DNA of 64,000 bases. Source: Prochlorococcus sp. AG-418-D13. Lineage in GTDB: Bacteria > Cyanobacteriota > Cyanobacteriia > PCC-6307 > Cyanobiaceae. A program made the position numbers and the translations under genes. Positions 45,994 to 55,115 of this stretch are shown here, in pieces; position 1 is the first letter of the stretch, and every line of letters starts with the position of its first letter. The stretch spans positions 95,241-159,240 of the forward strand of contig QCLU01000005.1 of NCBI GenBank assembly GCA_003214315.1, written 5' to 3'. Under the pieces are notes generated by a model. That model was not told the origin of the DNA. It was given only the letters and a program-made list of their open reading frames with translations, and did not search any database.

Positions 45994-46602
45994 ATGACAA
46001 TAGCTAATAAAGCTCATAATATTTTAAATGTCAAAGGTTTTGATAAAATTTTTGTTGATATTATCAAAACGGATGAATGGATCAAATTACAATCTGATTT
46101 TAATAAGTGCAACAGAATTTTAATTGTGGGAAACGGAGGTAATCTAGCTGTGGCTGATCACGCTTCTATAGATATCGCTCGATTAACAAACAAATCAGCA
46201 TCAGCTCCTGGGAGCGGTATTTTAGCTAGTTCATTAATTAACGATATATCTCATGATGATTGGGTAAAAAAATGGGTAGACATATCATTACGTGGACAAT
46301 TACCTGAAGCACTTTCAAAAACTATGCTTATCGGCATAAGTAGTGCTGGTACATCTAAAAACATATGCTTAGCATTAGATTATGCACTAGATAAAGGCCT
46401 CAGTGCGGGTTTAATATGTGCAAGCTTTCCCAAAATCAAAGGAATTTACAATATTGTTTCACTTATGTTGAATGAATACCATACAGGTGAGGTATTAACC
46501 TTGCTTCTTTTCTATCAACTGATTCATGGCGCTGGTTTTATTTGTCCAACAATCAAAAACGCTACTGAAAATCCTAATGAAAGGATAGACTATTCTTCTT
46601 GA
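45994..46602 (+). CDS. SIS-domain sugar isomerase (GmhA-like)
   Basis: A 202-residue SIS-fold protein similar to sedoheptulose-7-phosphate isomerase (GmhA/DiaA group). Visible are ILIVGNGGNLAVADHASID (the NGGS-type phosphate loop, with N in place of S), LIGISSAGTSKNICLALDYA (second Ser-rich loop) and the metal/acid-base-like stretch LLLFYQLIHGAG. It is the only plus-strand gene in a block otherwise read from the minus strand and ends two bases before the convergent cytidylyltransferase. It may make a heptose- or pentose-derived phosphate for the second acidic sugar. Confidence 0.78.
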   Translation: MTIANKAHNILNVKGFDKIFVDIIKTDEWIKLQSDFNKCNRILIVGNGGNLAVADHASIDIARLTNKSASAPGSGILASSLINDISHDDWVKKWVDISLRGQLPEALSKTMLIGISSAGTSKNICLALDYALDKGLSAGLICASFPKIKGIYNIVSLMLNEYHTGEVLTLLLFYQLIHGAGFICPTIKNATENPNERIDYSS

Positions 46603-46604
46603 AC

Positions 46605-47270
46605 CTATTTATTCAGTTTTCTATACATATATTCTGCTAAATCAAATTGTAACTGCGAATCAACATCTAAAGATTCCAATTCACTAATAAAATAAGGATA
46701 AAATTTATTTCCCAGTATAGATTCAGTTTTTATCATAACCTCTCTAGGAATAATATTTATAGCAAAATTTAGGACATAATATTTAGCCAAATCTTGAGAT
46801 CTTGGATGATTTTTAGGATCATAATTAATAGCTTTTTCTTCAAACCATATATATTTCATAATATGTTCAACGGAAGCTAATGAACTGTATTCACTTTCCA
46901 TATTTTTATAAATTTCTAAACCATTTTTCAATGTTTCATTTTTTAATAAGGGACTAGTAACATGCAAATAAATAATGTGATCACTATCAATATTCTCGGC
47001 CAAATGTTTATAAACTTTCTTCATCGCAATTGAATCTGTACAAAACTCATCCGGTCTTTTTATTGTCTTAGCTTTTAATGAATGCGCTAAGTCGAGCATT
47101 TCATCAGAGTCAGAACTTACTACAACTTCATCAATCCCATCAACGGCTAAAGCTTGCTCAATTTTTAATTTTAAAAGGGATGATCCTGCAAAATCCCTTA
47201 TATTCTTTCTCAAAACTCTGCTTGAACCATCTCGAACAGCAATAAGTGCAGTAAATTTTCCATTTCTCAT
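46605..47270 (-). CDS. Acylneuraminate-type cytidylyltransferase, second copy
   Basis: A 221-residue CTP-transferase of the NeuA/KdsB-like group. The N-terminus LIAVRDGSSRVLRKNIRDFA is a variant of the R-x-G-S-K-R loop (Lys replaced by Ser/Val). Then come VVSSDSDEMLDLAHSLKAKT, RPDEFCTDSIAMKKV and IIYLHVTSPLLKNETL. It differs clearly from the LegF-like enzyme at 36528, so the cluster encodes two CMP-sugar activations. It overlaps neither neighbour but is three bases from the SDR gene, implying co-transcription. Confidence 0.82.
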   Translation of the reverse strand: MRNGKFTALIAVRDGSSRVLRKNIRDFAGSSLLKLKIEQALAVDGIDEVVVSSDSDEMLDLAHSLKAKTIKRPDEFCTDSIAMKKVYKHLAENIDSDHIIYLHVTSPLLKNETLKNGLEIYKNMESEYSSLASVEHIMKYIWFEEKAINYDPKNHPRSQDLAKYYVLNFAINIIPREVMIKTESILGNKFYPYFISELESLDVDSQLQFDLAEYMYRKLNK

Positions 47271-47273
47271 AAT

Positions 47274-48002
47274 TTATAACTGGCCTCCATTTACATCTAA
47301 TGTCGCGCCAGTAATATAAGAAGCTGCATTTGAGCATAAAAATAAAATTGGTAATGCCTGCTCAGAGGTTGAGGCGATTCTGCCAATGGGAATAGATTTC
47401 TCTAAATTATATAATTCATCTTTAGTCATAGATTCCTCTAACATTTCAGTGATTGTTTGGCTTGGGCATAAACAATTAACTAAAATGTTGTACTTAGATA
47501 CTTCTTTTGATAATTGTTTAGTTAAACCAATTACACCATATTTACTTGACGTATAATGTACTCCGCTAACAAGACTTTTTGATCTCCCCGCAATAGATGA
47601 AACATTTACAATTCTGCCACCTTTGCCCACTTTCATTATTTCAACAACCCTCTTACATATTTGGTAAAAGGACTTTAAATTAATAGTCATTACTCTATCC
47701 CACTCCTCTTCATTTATATTTTCTATTTTCTCACATAAATTCGTCCCGGCTACATTAATGCAATAGTCTAATTGTCTGACTTTAGTAAATAACAGCTCAA
47801 TATCTGAAGATTTAGAGATATCACATTTGATACTTTTAACTTTATCTAAATCACATAATGTTCTTGATGCACAATATACTTCTGCACCAGCTTTAATAAA
47901 TTGTTTACAAACTTCCTTGCCAATACCTTTACTGCCTCCAACAACTAATACTTTTTTTGACTCAAAATTAAATTCTATATTACTGCTCTGTTTCATAGAC
48001 AT
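47274..48002 (-). CDS. SDR-family oxidoreductase (PtmA-like)
   Basis: Classical SDR of 242 residues. It has VLVVGGSKGIGKEVCKQFIK, NVAGTNLCEKI, IVNVSSIAGRSKSL, VHYTSSKYGVIGLTK (Ser/Tyr-X3-Lys), and YITGATLDVNGGQL at the C-terminus. PtmA, a similar SDR, works with PtmE in the legionaminate route of Campylobacter; equating them is inference. An alternative ATG lies at 47996. It overlaps the upstream cupin gene by 23 bases and is followed three bases later by the cytidylyltransferase. Confidence 0.85.
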   Translation of the reverse strand: MSMKQSSNIEFNFESKKVLVVGGSKGIGKEVCKQFIKAGAEVYCASRTLCDLDKVKSIKCDISKSSDIELLFTKVRQLDYCINVAGTNLCEKIENINEEEWDRVMTINLKSFYQICKRVVEIMKVGKGGRIVNVSSIAGRSKSLVSGVHYTSSKYGVIGLTKQLSKEVSKYNILVNCLCPSQTITEMLEESMTKDELYNLEKSIPIGRIASTSEQALPILFLCSNAASYITGATLDVNGGQL

Positions 48003-48414
48003 GGTTTACATCCGGCATCGTTATTGCATATCTTACCCCTGGTTTATCCCCGATGCATTTGATTAGATGCCATGTATTTTGAGGTACCACAACAATATCA
48101 CCAGTTTTAACCTTTTTTGTTCCAATTCCCTCTACCCACCACTCCCAATCACCATCCATAATAACCCAGTTTTCATCTGCGTCAGGATGATAATGTTTTC
48201 TATTACCTTCTCCAGGTTGTTGTTGAATTATTACTCCACCAAATCTATCGTTATAAGCTATCCTAAAAGCCCAGGAATCTTTATATCCGTGCAAATCCCT
48301 TATATGATCTAAATTCACACTTTGATTCTCATACAAGTGAAAAACAGCTAACTTTTCAGTAGATAACCCATCATTAGCCAAGACACTTGTTACGTTAGAA
48401 TCATTTTTAGACAT
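47980..48414 (-). CDS. Small cupin-domain protein
   Basis: A 144-residue single-cupin protein. Motif 1, RKHYHPDADENWVIMDGDWEW, gives the H-x-H-x(n)-E metal site, and motif 2 (IVVVPQNTWHLIKC) provides a final His. Such proteins in glycan clusters can be sugar isomerases or epimerases, or unknown accessory enzymes. It is the first gene of the cupin-SDR-cytidylyltransferase unit and begins at an ATG. The substrate cannot be read from the sequence. Confidence 0.78.
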   Translation of the reverse strand: MSKNDSNVTSVLANDGLSTEKLAVFHLYENQSVNLDHIRDLHGYKDSWAFRIAYNDRFGGVIIQQQPGEGNRKHYHPDADENWVIMDGDWEWWVEGIGTKKVKTGDIVVVPQNTWHLIKCIGDKPGVRYAITMPDVNHVYETEQ

Positions 48415-48706
48415 AGGTTACTTAAAAATGTAATTTAATAATAGCATTTTTTATATTTTCTAAATTAATTACTTTAGATAATTAGATGCTTATTATTGGA
48501 TAATAATTAAATCTTATTTTTAATTAACTTATTCAAAGATAAATCTTATCTTAATATATTATAGATTGAGTATATTGAAAGTTTGTTTCTAATTAAATGT
48601 TTAATTTCAAGCAAATTTCATAAAATTTTAGGCATACTTGAATATTTAACATGGTTTCCGTATCTCTTTTATATTCATATAGTATTTCAAAAATAATTTA
48701 AATATC

Positions 48707-49570
48707 ATGTTAAATATTGATTTAATACCTGAAAATTTTGATTATAAAAGTTATATAAGTAAATTTAATTTTGCCTCATTACTAAATTCAGAAGAAATTT
48801 CTTCTGACCCTTCAAAGAAAATTAATTTACCAAGTTTAAGAGCTGTTGACAATAATCAAGAACTTGATTTGCCAATTGAAATTGATGATTTATGTCGACT
48901 CCACTTTATAACTACATCAAGAAAAGTTCTAAATATATTAGAATTTGGAGTTGGCAAAAGTTCCAGAATATTTGCTGATGCATTGCTCATAAACAAAAAT
49001 AATCACCTGAAATATACTGAATCAGAAATTAGAAGAAAGGACCAATACGAATGTTATTCTGTGGATAATTACAAAAAATGGATAGATAAATGTAAGAACC
49101 TTTTCCCTCAAGAATTAATTAATAACAAAATAATAAATTTTCATTTCAGTAATGTGATAACTTCAGAATTTAATGGCCGCATATGTACTTTTTATGAGCT
49201 TTTGCCTAACGTTTGCCCAGACTTAATATATATTGATGGTCCTGATCAATATTCACCACTAAGAGAAGTTAGAGGGATTTCTACCAAACATCAAGATAGG
49301 ATGCCAATGTCAGCTGACATTCTAAGTCTTGAACATTTCTTGCAGCCAGGAACATTAGTAATTATTGATGGGAGGTCTGCAAATGCAAGATTTATAAAAT
49401 CAAATTTACAGCGTAATTGGTCTTATTACTTCTCTGAAGAATGGGATCAGCATTTTTTTGAATTATTAGAACCTCCACTGGGGAAATATAATAAAAAAAT
49501 GATAGATCATTGCTTAGGAAATGATTACTACCAAAGATTAAAATCATCAGAAGAGTTCACATTAATTTAA
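48707..49570 (+). CDS. Uncharacterised protein, methyltransferase-fold-like
   Basis: A 287-residue soluble protein. ILEFGVGKSSRIFADAL at about residues 82-98 resembles a class I methyltransferase motif I (E-x-G-x-G). PDLIYIDGPDQYSPLREVRG at about 175-194 resembles the YIDG motif of Methyltransf_24-type proteins, followed by PGTLVIIDGRSANARF. No catalytic assignment is possible. Its stop lies three bases before the sulfotransferase-like gene, so they form a two-gene unit. It may modify or bind a glycan. I do not recognise a named family. Confidence 0.55.
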   Translation: MLNIDLIPENFDYKSYISKFNFASLLNSEEISSDPSKKINLPSLRAVDNNQELDLPIEIDDLCRLHFITTSRKVLNILEFGVGKSSRIFADALLINKNNHLKYTESEIRRKDQYECYSVDNYKKWIDKCKNLFPQELINNKIINFHFSNVITSEFNGRICTFYELLPNVCPDLIYIDGPDQYSPLREVRGISTKHQDRMPMSADILSLEHFLQPGTLVIIDGRSANARFIKSNLQRNWSYYFSEEWDQHFFELLEPPLGKYNKKMIDHCLGNDYYQRLKSSEEFTLI

Positions 49571-49573
49571 AGG

Positions 49574-50644
49574 ATGAATATCAAAGAAGAGAATTTTAAA
49601 AACAAAATAATACTTTTAAGTGGGTATGCCGCCACAGGTAAAACTATTCTTCCTCCAATACTTGATGGATTCAAAAATATAATGCTTCCTACTTTTTCCT
49701 ATGAATTGGAATGGTTCTCAAATCTTTATTTACTAAATGAGATATCAAATCAAACTTTTATCAGGATGATTAAAAAGATAACTGACTATAGACTTTATAA
49801 TGGTTTTATAGGAAGAGAACTCAATACTAGAAGAGGAGACCTATCATCCATATGGAGGTCAAGTAAATTAATATCGTTAATAAGAAAAATAATTAATTTG
49901 AATGATAAGAAACTTTATATAGATGGCTCTAAAAATAATCAAATTTTAGTTATTACAATTACACAATCATTAGAAAACTTTCAATCTTTTAATCAAGCAC
50001 TTTCCAATAGATTACTTTTTATTGAATTTATAAGAGATCCTTTATACATGTTCTTACAAGCAAAAGTTCTTCATGAAAATGTAATTAGCGGAGACAGAAG
50101 AAAAGATTTTACATTAAGATATCGCGATAAGGATACTGACAAGTTAGTCCCCCCCTATTTTAAAGAATTAGATTTTACAAAAATAAATTATAAAAGCCTA
50201 AATGATTATTTAATAGCTTTCTTAGAACATATTTTATTTTCATGGGAAAAAATTATAAATAATAATAAATCGAGTCATAACTTATTAATAATCCCTTTTG
50301 AACAATTTGTATTAAATCCTACTGATTATTTAACCAAAATCTCTTGTTTTATAGGAGAAGATTTCGAGAAATCAAACTTAATCTCCAAGAAAATCAAGCA
50401 ACAAAATATACCTAGAAAAACCATAACTGCATATAAAAGCAACAAAATATATCAAAGGTATGGTTTTAAAAAGATTGATGCAACAAATATTTTAGGAGAG
50501 AGAGTTAAATATATGAGATATCTTTCTGAATCAAAAAATATTCCTAAAAATATAATTGAAAAGTTGAATAATTTAAGCTTTAAATATTATAAATATCTTT
50601 TAGATATAAATCTAATTGATAAGAAAAATACACCTTTGCAATAA
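49574..50644 (+). CDS. Sulfotransferase-like P-loop protein
   Basis: A 356-residue protein. The N-terminal IILLSGYAATGKTILPPIL resembles the 5'-phosphosulfate loop or P-loop of sulfotransferase-superfamily proteins. LFIEFIRDPLYMFLQAKVL near residue 150 matches the 3'-phosphate-binding R-D-P motif. PFEQFVLNPTDYLTKISCFI matches the conserved late segment (FE-x-F/L...P...L-x-x-I-x-x-F-x-G). It has an AAAGG ribosome-binding site and an ATG start. It is coupled to the preceding gene (3-base gap) and convergent with the next. It may sulfate a surface glycan. A kinase is the alternative reading. Confidence 0.6.
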   Translation: MNIKEENFKNKIILLSGYAATGKTILPPILDGFKNIMLPTFSYELEWFSNLYLLNEISNQTFIRMIKKITDYRLYNGFIGRELNTRRGDLSSIWRSSKLISLIRKIINLNDKKLYIDGSKNNQILVITITQSLENFQSFNQALSNRLLFIEFIRDPLYMFLQAKVLHENVISGDRRKDFTLRYRDKDTDKLVPPYFKELDFTKINYKSLNDYLIAFLEHILFSWEKIINNNKSSHNLLIIPFEQFVLNPTDYLTKISCFIGEDFEKSNLISKKIKQQNIPRKTITAYKSNKIYQRYGFKKIDATNILGERVKYMRYLSESKNIPKNIIEKLNNLSFKYYKYLLDINLIDKKNTPLQ

Positions 50645-50658
50645 ATTTTCTAATTTAT

Positions 50659-52215
50659 TTATTTATCTTTATCTCTGCAAAATTCAATAATTGCTGAAAT
50701 AATATTTTGGGAAGCTAAATTAAAATCTCCTTTTATAAACAATTCAACATATCTCCAATATAAGCCCGAATGAATTAAATATTTAGACTGACTTTTTAAA
50801 GATTCATAACACAAATTTCTTTTATAAGTATCATTCCATCTATTTATTAATTCAATTTTATTTTGAATTTCTTCTACAGAATAATTATTTATATTAATAG
50901 AATGTGGAACATCAAATATTAACTGTTTAGTAAAATATAATGTCGGCTTTCCAAGCATAAGAGACTCATATAAATTTGTACCATTTATCCCTGCAACAGC
51001 ATAAGCATTTTTTGTTAATGTCTCGCTACTTAGATTTGTATCAATGAAATAAACATTCTTGATTTTAGAAATTGTCTCATAAAATTCACTTGTTCTAAAT
51101 CCAAATTTCCTAATATCAAATTGATACTGCCTAGGGTGTTCTTTAACTAAAATTGGTATTTCTTTGAATTTAGATCTTATTAAATTTATTGAAGAAATTA
51201 TATTACACCAAAAAATAGCTTGAGGTATAGTTGTGCTCTCAGGTTGCATATTTAAAGGAAAGAAAATATATTTTTCATTTAAAGCTAAATCGACATAAAT
51301 TTGATTATTAAAAATTAGCTTTTTTAAACTTAATTCAGAAATTAAAGATGTAGTTATATATTTTAGAATAAAAAATAATGATTCAAATTTATTCTGAAAA
51401 TTCTTTGAGACTAAATAGCTAATATCTCTTGTTTCTTCATTTGCCTTTAAATAAGGTTTAACTTTCATGTTTTTATTTAATTTAAATCCTGTTACTAAAA
51501 AGCTTAGGTATTTTGTCCAAATATTTTTGTTTATAAAAAGTTTGAGTTTATAATTAAAACTGATTTCTTTATTGTTATCAATCCATTGACCTTTTTTCTG
51601 AAATTTTGAAAATTGATTTTTTTTAAGATGATTTTCAATTTCATCATTATCTGTGAGGTAAAATATAGGATGTTTTTGAGAAGTTAAAGGAAAGGGATTA
51701 CTTTTATCACCAAAAATTTCTGTTTCCATATAAATTCCCCCACCTATAATTGTCCTTTTAAAACAAAAAGATTTACCCCCCAGAATTCTAATTATTTCCC
51801 AAGATAATAATTCCCATGGTAAGTGTGGAGTTAAATCAAAGCAAATTATTTCAATATCCTTATTCAAAACCAAAGTTGTTATTCTTGAAACCAAAATATT
51901 AAATAAATATTCTTGATTAATAGCATTAGAACGGAAATAACCACATCTAGATGCAGCTGAAGTGTAGATTCCTTTCAGTTTAAGGTATTGATTATTGGTA
52001 TAAATATTTGATAAATTAATGTCCTCTTTATCAAATATACTTATTTGATCAAAGTTATTAAGTTCACATAAATCTATAAAATTACTATTTTGTTTGAAAG
52101 AAACTGGTCTATTATGGGATGCAATAAAAAATTTAAATTCCTCTATATTATTTAGTTTCTGGGCGATTGAATACCATAATTTATCTTGTAAGGGCAGAGA
52201 CACTAAAATATTCAA
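50659..52215 (-). CDS. Uncharacterised glycan gene, possible GT-B/capsule-type transferase
   Basis: A 518-residue protein. Residues of about 360-440 include ILVKEHPRQYQF, then YAVAGINGTNLYESLMLGKP, which parallels the HP motif and S/T-rich nucleotide-binding loop of capsule-synthesis GT-B proteins (KpsC/KpsS-like). The N-terminal half shows no match. The start is a TTG giving MNILVSLPLQDKLWYSIAQK, typical of a Rossmann first strand. It is a single gene between convergent and divergent neighbours. Donor and acceptor are unknown. Confidence 0.5.
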   Translation of the reverse strand: MNILVSLPLQDKLWYSIAQKLNNIEEFKFFIASHNRPVSFKQNSNFIDLCELNNFDQISIFDKEDINLSNIYTNNQYLKLKGIYTSAASRCGYFRSNAINQEYLFNILVSRITTLVLNKDIEIICFDLTPHLPWELLSWEIIRILGGKSFCFKRTIIGGGIYMETEIFGDKSNPFPLTSQKHPIFYLTDNDEIENHLKKNQFSKFQKKGQWIDNNKEISFNYKLKLFINKNIWTKYLSFLVTGFKLNKNMKVKPYLKANEETRDISYLVSKNFQNKFESLFFILKYITTSLISELSLKKLIFNNQIYVDLALNEKYIFFPLNMQPESTTIPQAIFWCNIISSINLIRSKFKEIPILVKEHPRQYQFDIRKFGFRTSEFYETISKIKNVYFIDTNLSSETLTKNAYAVAGINGTNLYESLMLGKPTLYFTKQLIFDVPHSININNYSVEEIQNKIELINRWNDTYKRNLCYESLKSQSKYLIHSGLYWRYVELFIKGDFNLASQNIISAIIEFCRDKDK

Positions 52216-52426
52216 AATATCTGCAAAGTTAATGTAAATTCTCAGATATGATATCAGAATTTGGAATTTTAATCAGTATATTAAGATCAAAGATATTGAA
52301 ATCTTTCTAGAAATTCTATAACTAAAAAAAATAGTCAAATTCTTGGAAAAATAGTAGAGATAACTAAAAAATATTTTTATGACTTTTATAAAATACCTTC
52401 GAAATGTTTTAAATCCTTTGTAGTAG

Positions 52427-52432
52427 TATAAT
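52427..52432 (+). promoter_or_regulatory. Possible -10 element of the GT2 gene
   Basis: A TATAAT hexamer 37 bases before the ATG at 52470, with no convincing -35. It is weak evidence given the AT content. Confidence 0.25.
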
Positions 52433-52469
52433 TATTATTTTTAAAAGACCTGTTTTAAAAACTAACTGT

Positions 52470-53225
52470 ATGGAGAATCCTTTTTTTAGTTTAATAACTA
52501 TATGTAAGAACTCATCAAATCAAATCCATGCATGCCTTAATAGTGTTTATGAACAGAGCTTTGAGAATTATGAACATATTGTGTTTGACGGAAAATCAAC
52601 AGACAATACATTAGAAATTATACAAAAGCTTAAAAGTAATAAAACCAAAGTTTATAGTAATGCAGATAGAGGTATTTATGATGCGCTCAATAATGCTATC
52701 CATCGATGCAAAGGTGAATATATAATTCTTGTTCATTCAGACGATGTACTACATAATAAAAATGTACTTGAAGAATTGCACAAAGAAATTGTACTTAAAA
52801 AGTATTTACCTATATATATCGCTAATATTGTTTATGTTAATAAAAATGGTAAAGTAGTGAGAAGTTGGAAAGCTGAAATTCCTACTTTAAAAAAATTAAG
52901 AATGGGTTGGATGGCTCCCCACACTGGTTTGGTTTTAAAAAAGGAAATTTTTAACAAAATTGGTTTTTATGATATCAATTATAAAATTTCGGCAGATTAT
53001 GGATTTGAACTTAAGCTATTTAAGTCATATATCAACAAAGTTTCAGTAATAGATATCACATTAATCAAAATGAAAATTGGAGGAATAAGTAATAAAAATT
53101 TAAAATCATTGTTTACTAAAACTATTGAAGATTTACATATAATGAAAAATAATAATATAAAGCCTTTAATTGGAATATTTTTTAAAAATTTCAGTAAATT
53201 AAATCAATTATTTGGGGATTTTTAA
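52470..53225 (+). CDS. GT2-family glycosyltransferase
   Basis: A 251-residue GT-A fold enzyme. It has SLITICKNSSNQIHACLNSV and YEQSFENYEHIVFDGKSTDN at the donor site, ADRGIYDALNNAIHRCKGEY, the metal-binding DXD equivalent in LVHSDDVLHNK, and ISADYGFELKLF. This is the WcaA/GT2 type that adds one sugar to a lipid-linked intermediate. The start ATG is close to a good purine stretch. The WecA-type gene follows after 49 bases, so they may be co-expressed. Confidence 0.87.
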   Translation: MENPFFSLITICKNSSNQIHACLNSVYEQSFENYEHIVFDGKSTDNTLEIIQKLKSNKTKVYSNADRGIYDALNNAIHRCKGEYIILVHSDDVLHNKNVLEELHKEIVLKKYLPIYIANIVYVNKNGKVVRSWKAEIPTLKKLRMGWMAPHTGLVLKKEIFNKIGFYDINYKISADYGFELKLFKSYINKVSVIDITLIKMKIGGISNKNLKSLFTKTIEDLHIMKNNNIKPLIGIFFKNFSKLNQLFGDF

Positions 53226-53274
53226 TGTTGTCAAAATTCTATATTTTTTAATAATTTTCAAACACTAACAAATA

Positions 53275-54243
53275 ATGCTTCATTATTCTTTTATTTATTT
53301 TATTTGTTCTCTAATATTCTCCTATTTTGGATATAAAATATTTATAGCATTTTCAAAAAAAATTAAATTGTTGGATTATCCAATATCTAGAAGTGCTCAT
53401 AAAAAAGCAATCCCAACTGGAGGAGGGATTGTATTTTCGATGGTTTCTATAATTTCAAGTTGTTTTTTATTGTATTCATTACCAAAGAACCAAATAAATC
53501 TAATAATTATAAGCAGTTTACCAATAACTTTATTAAGTTTCTTTGATGATTTTAATAATTTAAAAATAACTTATAGATTAGCTGCACAAATTATAACTTC
53601 AATACTATTAATTAATTTAGGAAATATATTCTCATACAATTTAAATTTAATTGATTTATTTATTTTTTTATTTCTTATTTTAATTTCTACTACAACTATT
53701 AATACTTCTAATTTTATGGATGGCTTAGACGGATTATTAGTTGGCTCTATGTTAATTATCATTCCCACTTCTGCAATTTTTTTAGATTTAACCTATCCAA
53801 TAATATTTATTATTTTGGGTTCCCTTTTAAGTTTTTTAATTTTTAATATTTATCCTGCAAAACTATTTATGGGAGATGTAGGTAGTATTTTCTTGGGATC
53901 TTTTTATTCAGGTTTAGCTTTTCAAGCTCAAGATGTTCAATCTTTCGTATCTATCATTTTATTAGGAACGCATCTTTATGCTGATACATTAATTACAATT
54001 ATAAGAAGATTCTTTAATAATGAAAATATCTTTTTGGCGCACAAAGTTCATTTATTCCAAAGATTAAAAGAAGCGGGTTGGCATCAAAAAAAAATAACAA
54101 CTATATATACTTTTTCAACTTTTATTATTTGTTTTTCCTTAATAAAATTTGGTTTACTTGCTGAAATTATTTCTGCAACAATAATATTATTTGCTGGTTT
54201 TTATCTAGATAAAAAATATGCGGTAAATTTTAAACATAAATAA
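53275..54243 (+). CDS. WecA/MraY-family undecaprenyl-phosphate sugar-phosphate transferase
   Basis: Polyprenyl-phosphate HexNAc-1-phosphate transferase of 322 residues with about ten membrane segments. The catalytic Asp pair is in SFFDDFNNLK. NTSNFMDGLDGLLVG is the D-G-x-D-G motif, and KLFMGDVGSIFLGSF the following Asp loop. The terminal HKVHLFQRLKEAGW corresponds to the carbohydrate-recognition H-x-H-x-x-x-R loop. It initiates assembly of a lipid-linked repeat at the inner membrane. Its family is clear; the sugar (HexNAc-type) is inferred. Confidence 0.88.
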   Translation: MLHYSFIYFICSLIFSYFGYKIFIAFSKKIKLLDYPISRSAHKKAIPTGGGIVFSMVSIISSCFLLYSLPKNQINLIIISSLPITLLSFFDDFNNLKITYRLAAQIITSILLINLGNIFSYNLNLIDLFIFLFLILISTTTINTSNFMDGLDGLLVGSMLIIIPTSAIFLDLTYPIIFIILGSLLSFLIFNIYPAKLFMGDVGSIFLGSFYSGLAFQAQDVQSFVSIILLGTHLYADTLITIIRRFFNNENIFLAHKVHLFQRLKEAGWHQKKITTIYTFSTFIICFSLIKFGLLAEIISATIILFAGFYLDKKYAVNFKHK

Positions 54244-54395
54244 ATTTTCCAATTTCCAACTAAATAATTACTTTGTAGAAACTATTAAAATTTCTAAATT
54301 AAAGCTAAATTTATAATATAGAAAAAAACTTTTTATAGATTTGGTAAATAAATTATGGTGGATTTCTATAAAATTTTAATATCAAGAAAAGAAAA

Positions 54396-55046
54396 ATGAC
54401 TAAAATAAAAAACAATAAACTTTTGATTTTAGGATGTGGGGGTCATGCAAAAGTAATAACAGATATTGCACGATCTCAAGGTATTAAAGACTTTTCTTAT
54501 CAAGATATCAATATTGAAATAAAGACATTCCTAGGAAAGGATGTAATTCATGAAGAGATAAAAAATTACAATGGCTATTTTTTTGTGGCTTTAGGAGACA
54601 ATTTTTTAAGAGAAAAAGTTACAAATGATTTTCAAAAAGCCAATCCTAATGCAAAAAATGCAACCTTAGTACATCCTACTAGCCATATTTCTAAAAATTG
54701 CACAATTGGAGTTGGAACTGTAGTAATGCCTATGTGCGTGATAAATAGCTCGTCAAAAATTGGTAATGGGGTAATAATAAATACCAAATCAAGTTTAGAT
54801 CATGACAATTATTTAATGAATTACTCCTCATGTGCGCCAGGAGTTGTTACAGGAGGAAATGTATTTATTGGAGATAGAAGTGCTGTTGCAATAGGGGTAA
54901 TAATAAAACATGATATAAAAATAGGATCGGACACAGTAATAGGCGCTGCATCTTATGTAAATAAAAATATACCAGCTAATTGTTTAGCTTATGGTACTCC
55001 AGTAAAAGTGATAAAAAAAAGAGAATCAAACGAAAAATATTTATAA
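54396..55046 (+). CDS. NeuD/PglD-family sugar O/N-acetyltransferase
   Basis: A 216-residue acyltransferase. The N-terminal Rossmann-like domain has LLILGCGGHAKVITDIARSQ, and the C-terminal left-handed beta-helix has hexapeptide repeats (HISKNCTIGVGTVVMPMCVI, GNVFIGDRSAVAIG, IKHDIKIGSDTVIG). PglD and LegH of this group acetylate the 4-amino group of UDP/GDP-linked bacillosamine-type sugars. That is the one Leg-pathway step absent from the operon at 29612-39738, so this protein is a candidate LegH. O-acetylation of a sialic-acid-like sugar (NeuD) is the alternative. Start ATG follows a purine-rich GAAAAG site. Confidence 0.85.
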   Translation: MTKIKNNKLLILGCGGHAKVITDIARSQGIKDFSYQDINIEIKTFLGKDVIHEEIKNYNGYFFVALGDNFLREKVTNDFQKANPNAKNATLVHPTSHISKNCTIGVGTVVMPMCVINSSSKIGNGVIINTKSSLDHDNYLMNYSSCAPGVVTGGNVFIGDRSAVAIGVIIKHDIKIGSDTVIGAASYVNKNIPANCLAYGTPVKVIKKRESNEKYL

Positions 55047-55115
55047 TCCAAAAAAATATTATTAAATTTCTAGAGTATAAAATTAACTGAATAATATGAT
55101 TGATCTATAAATTAT

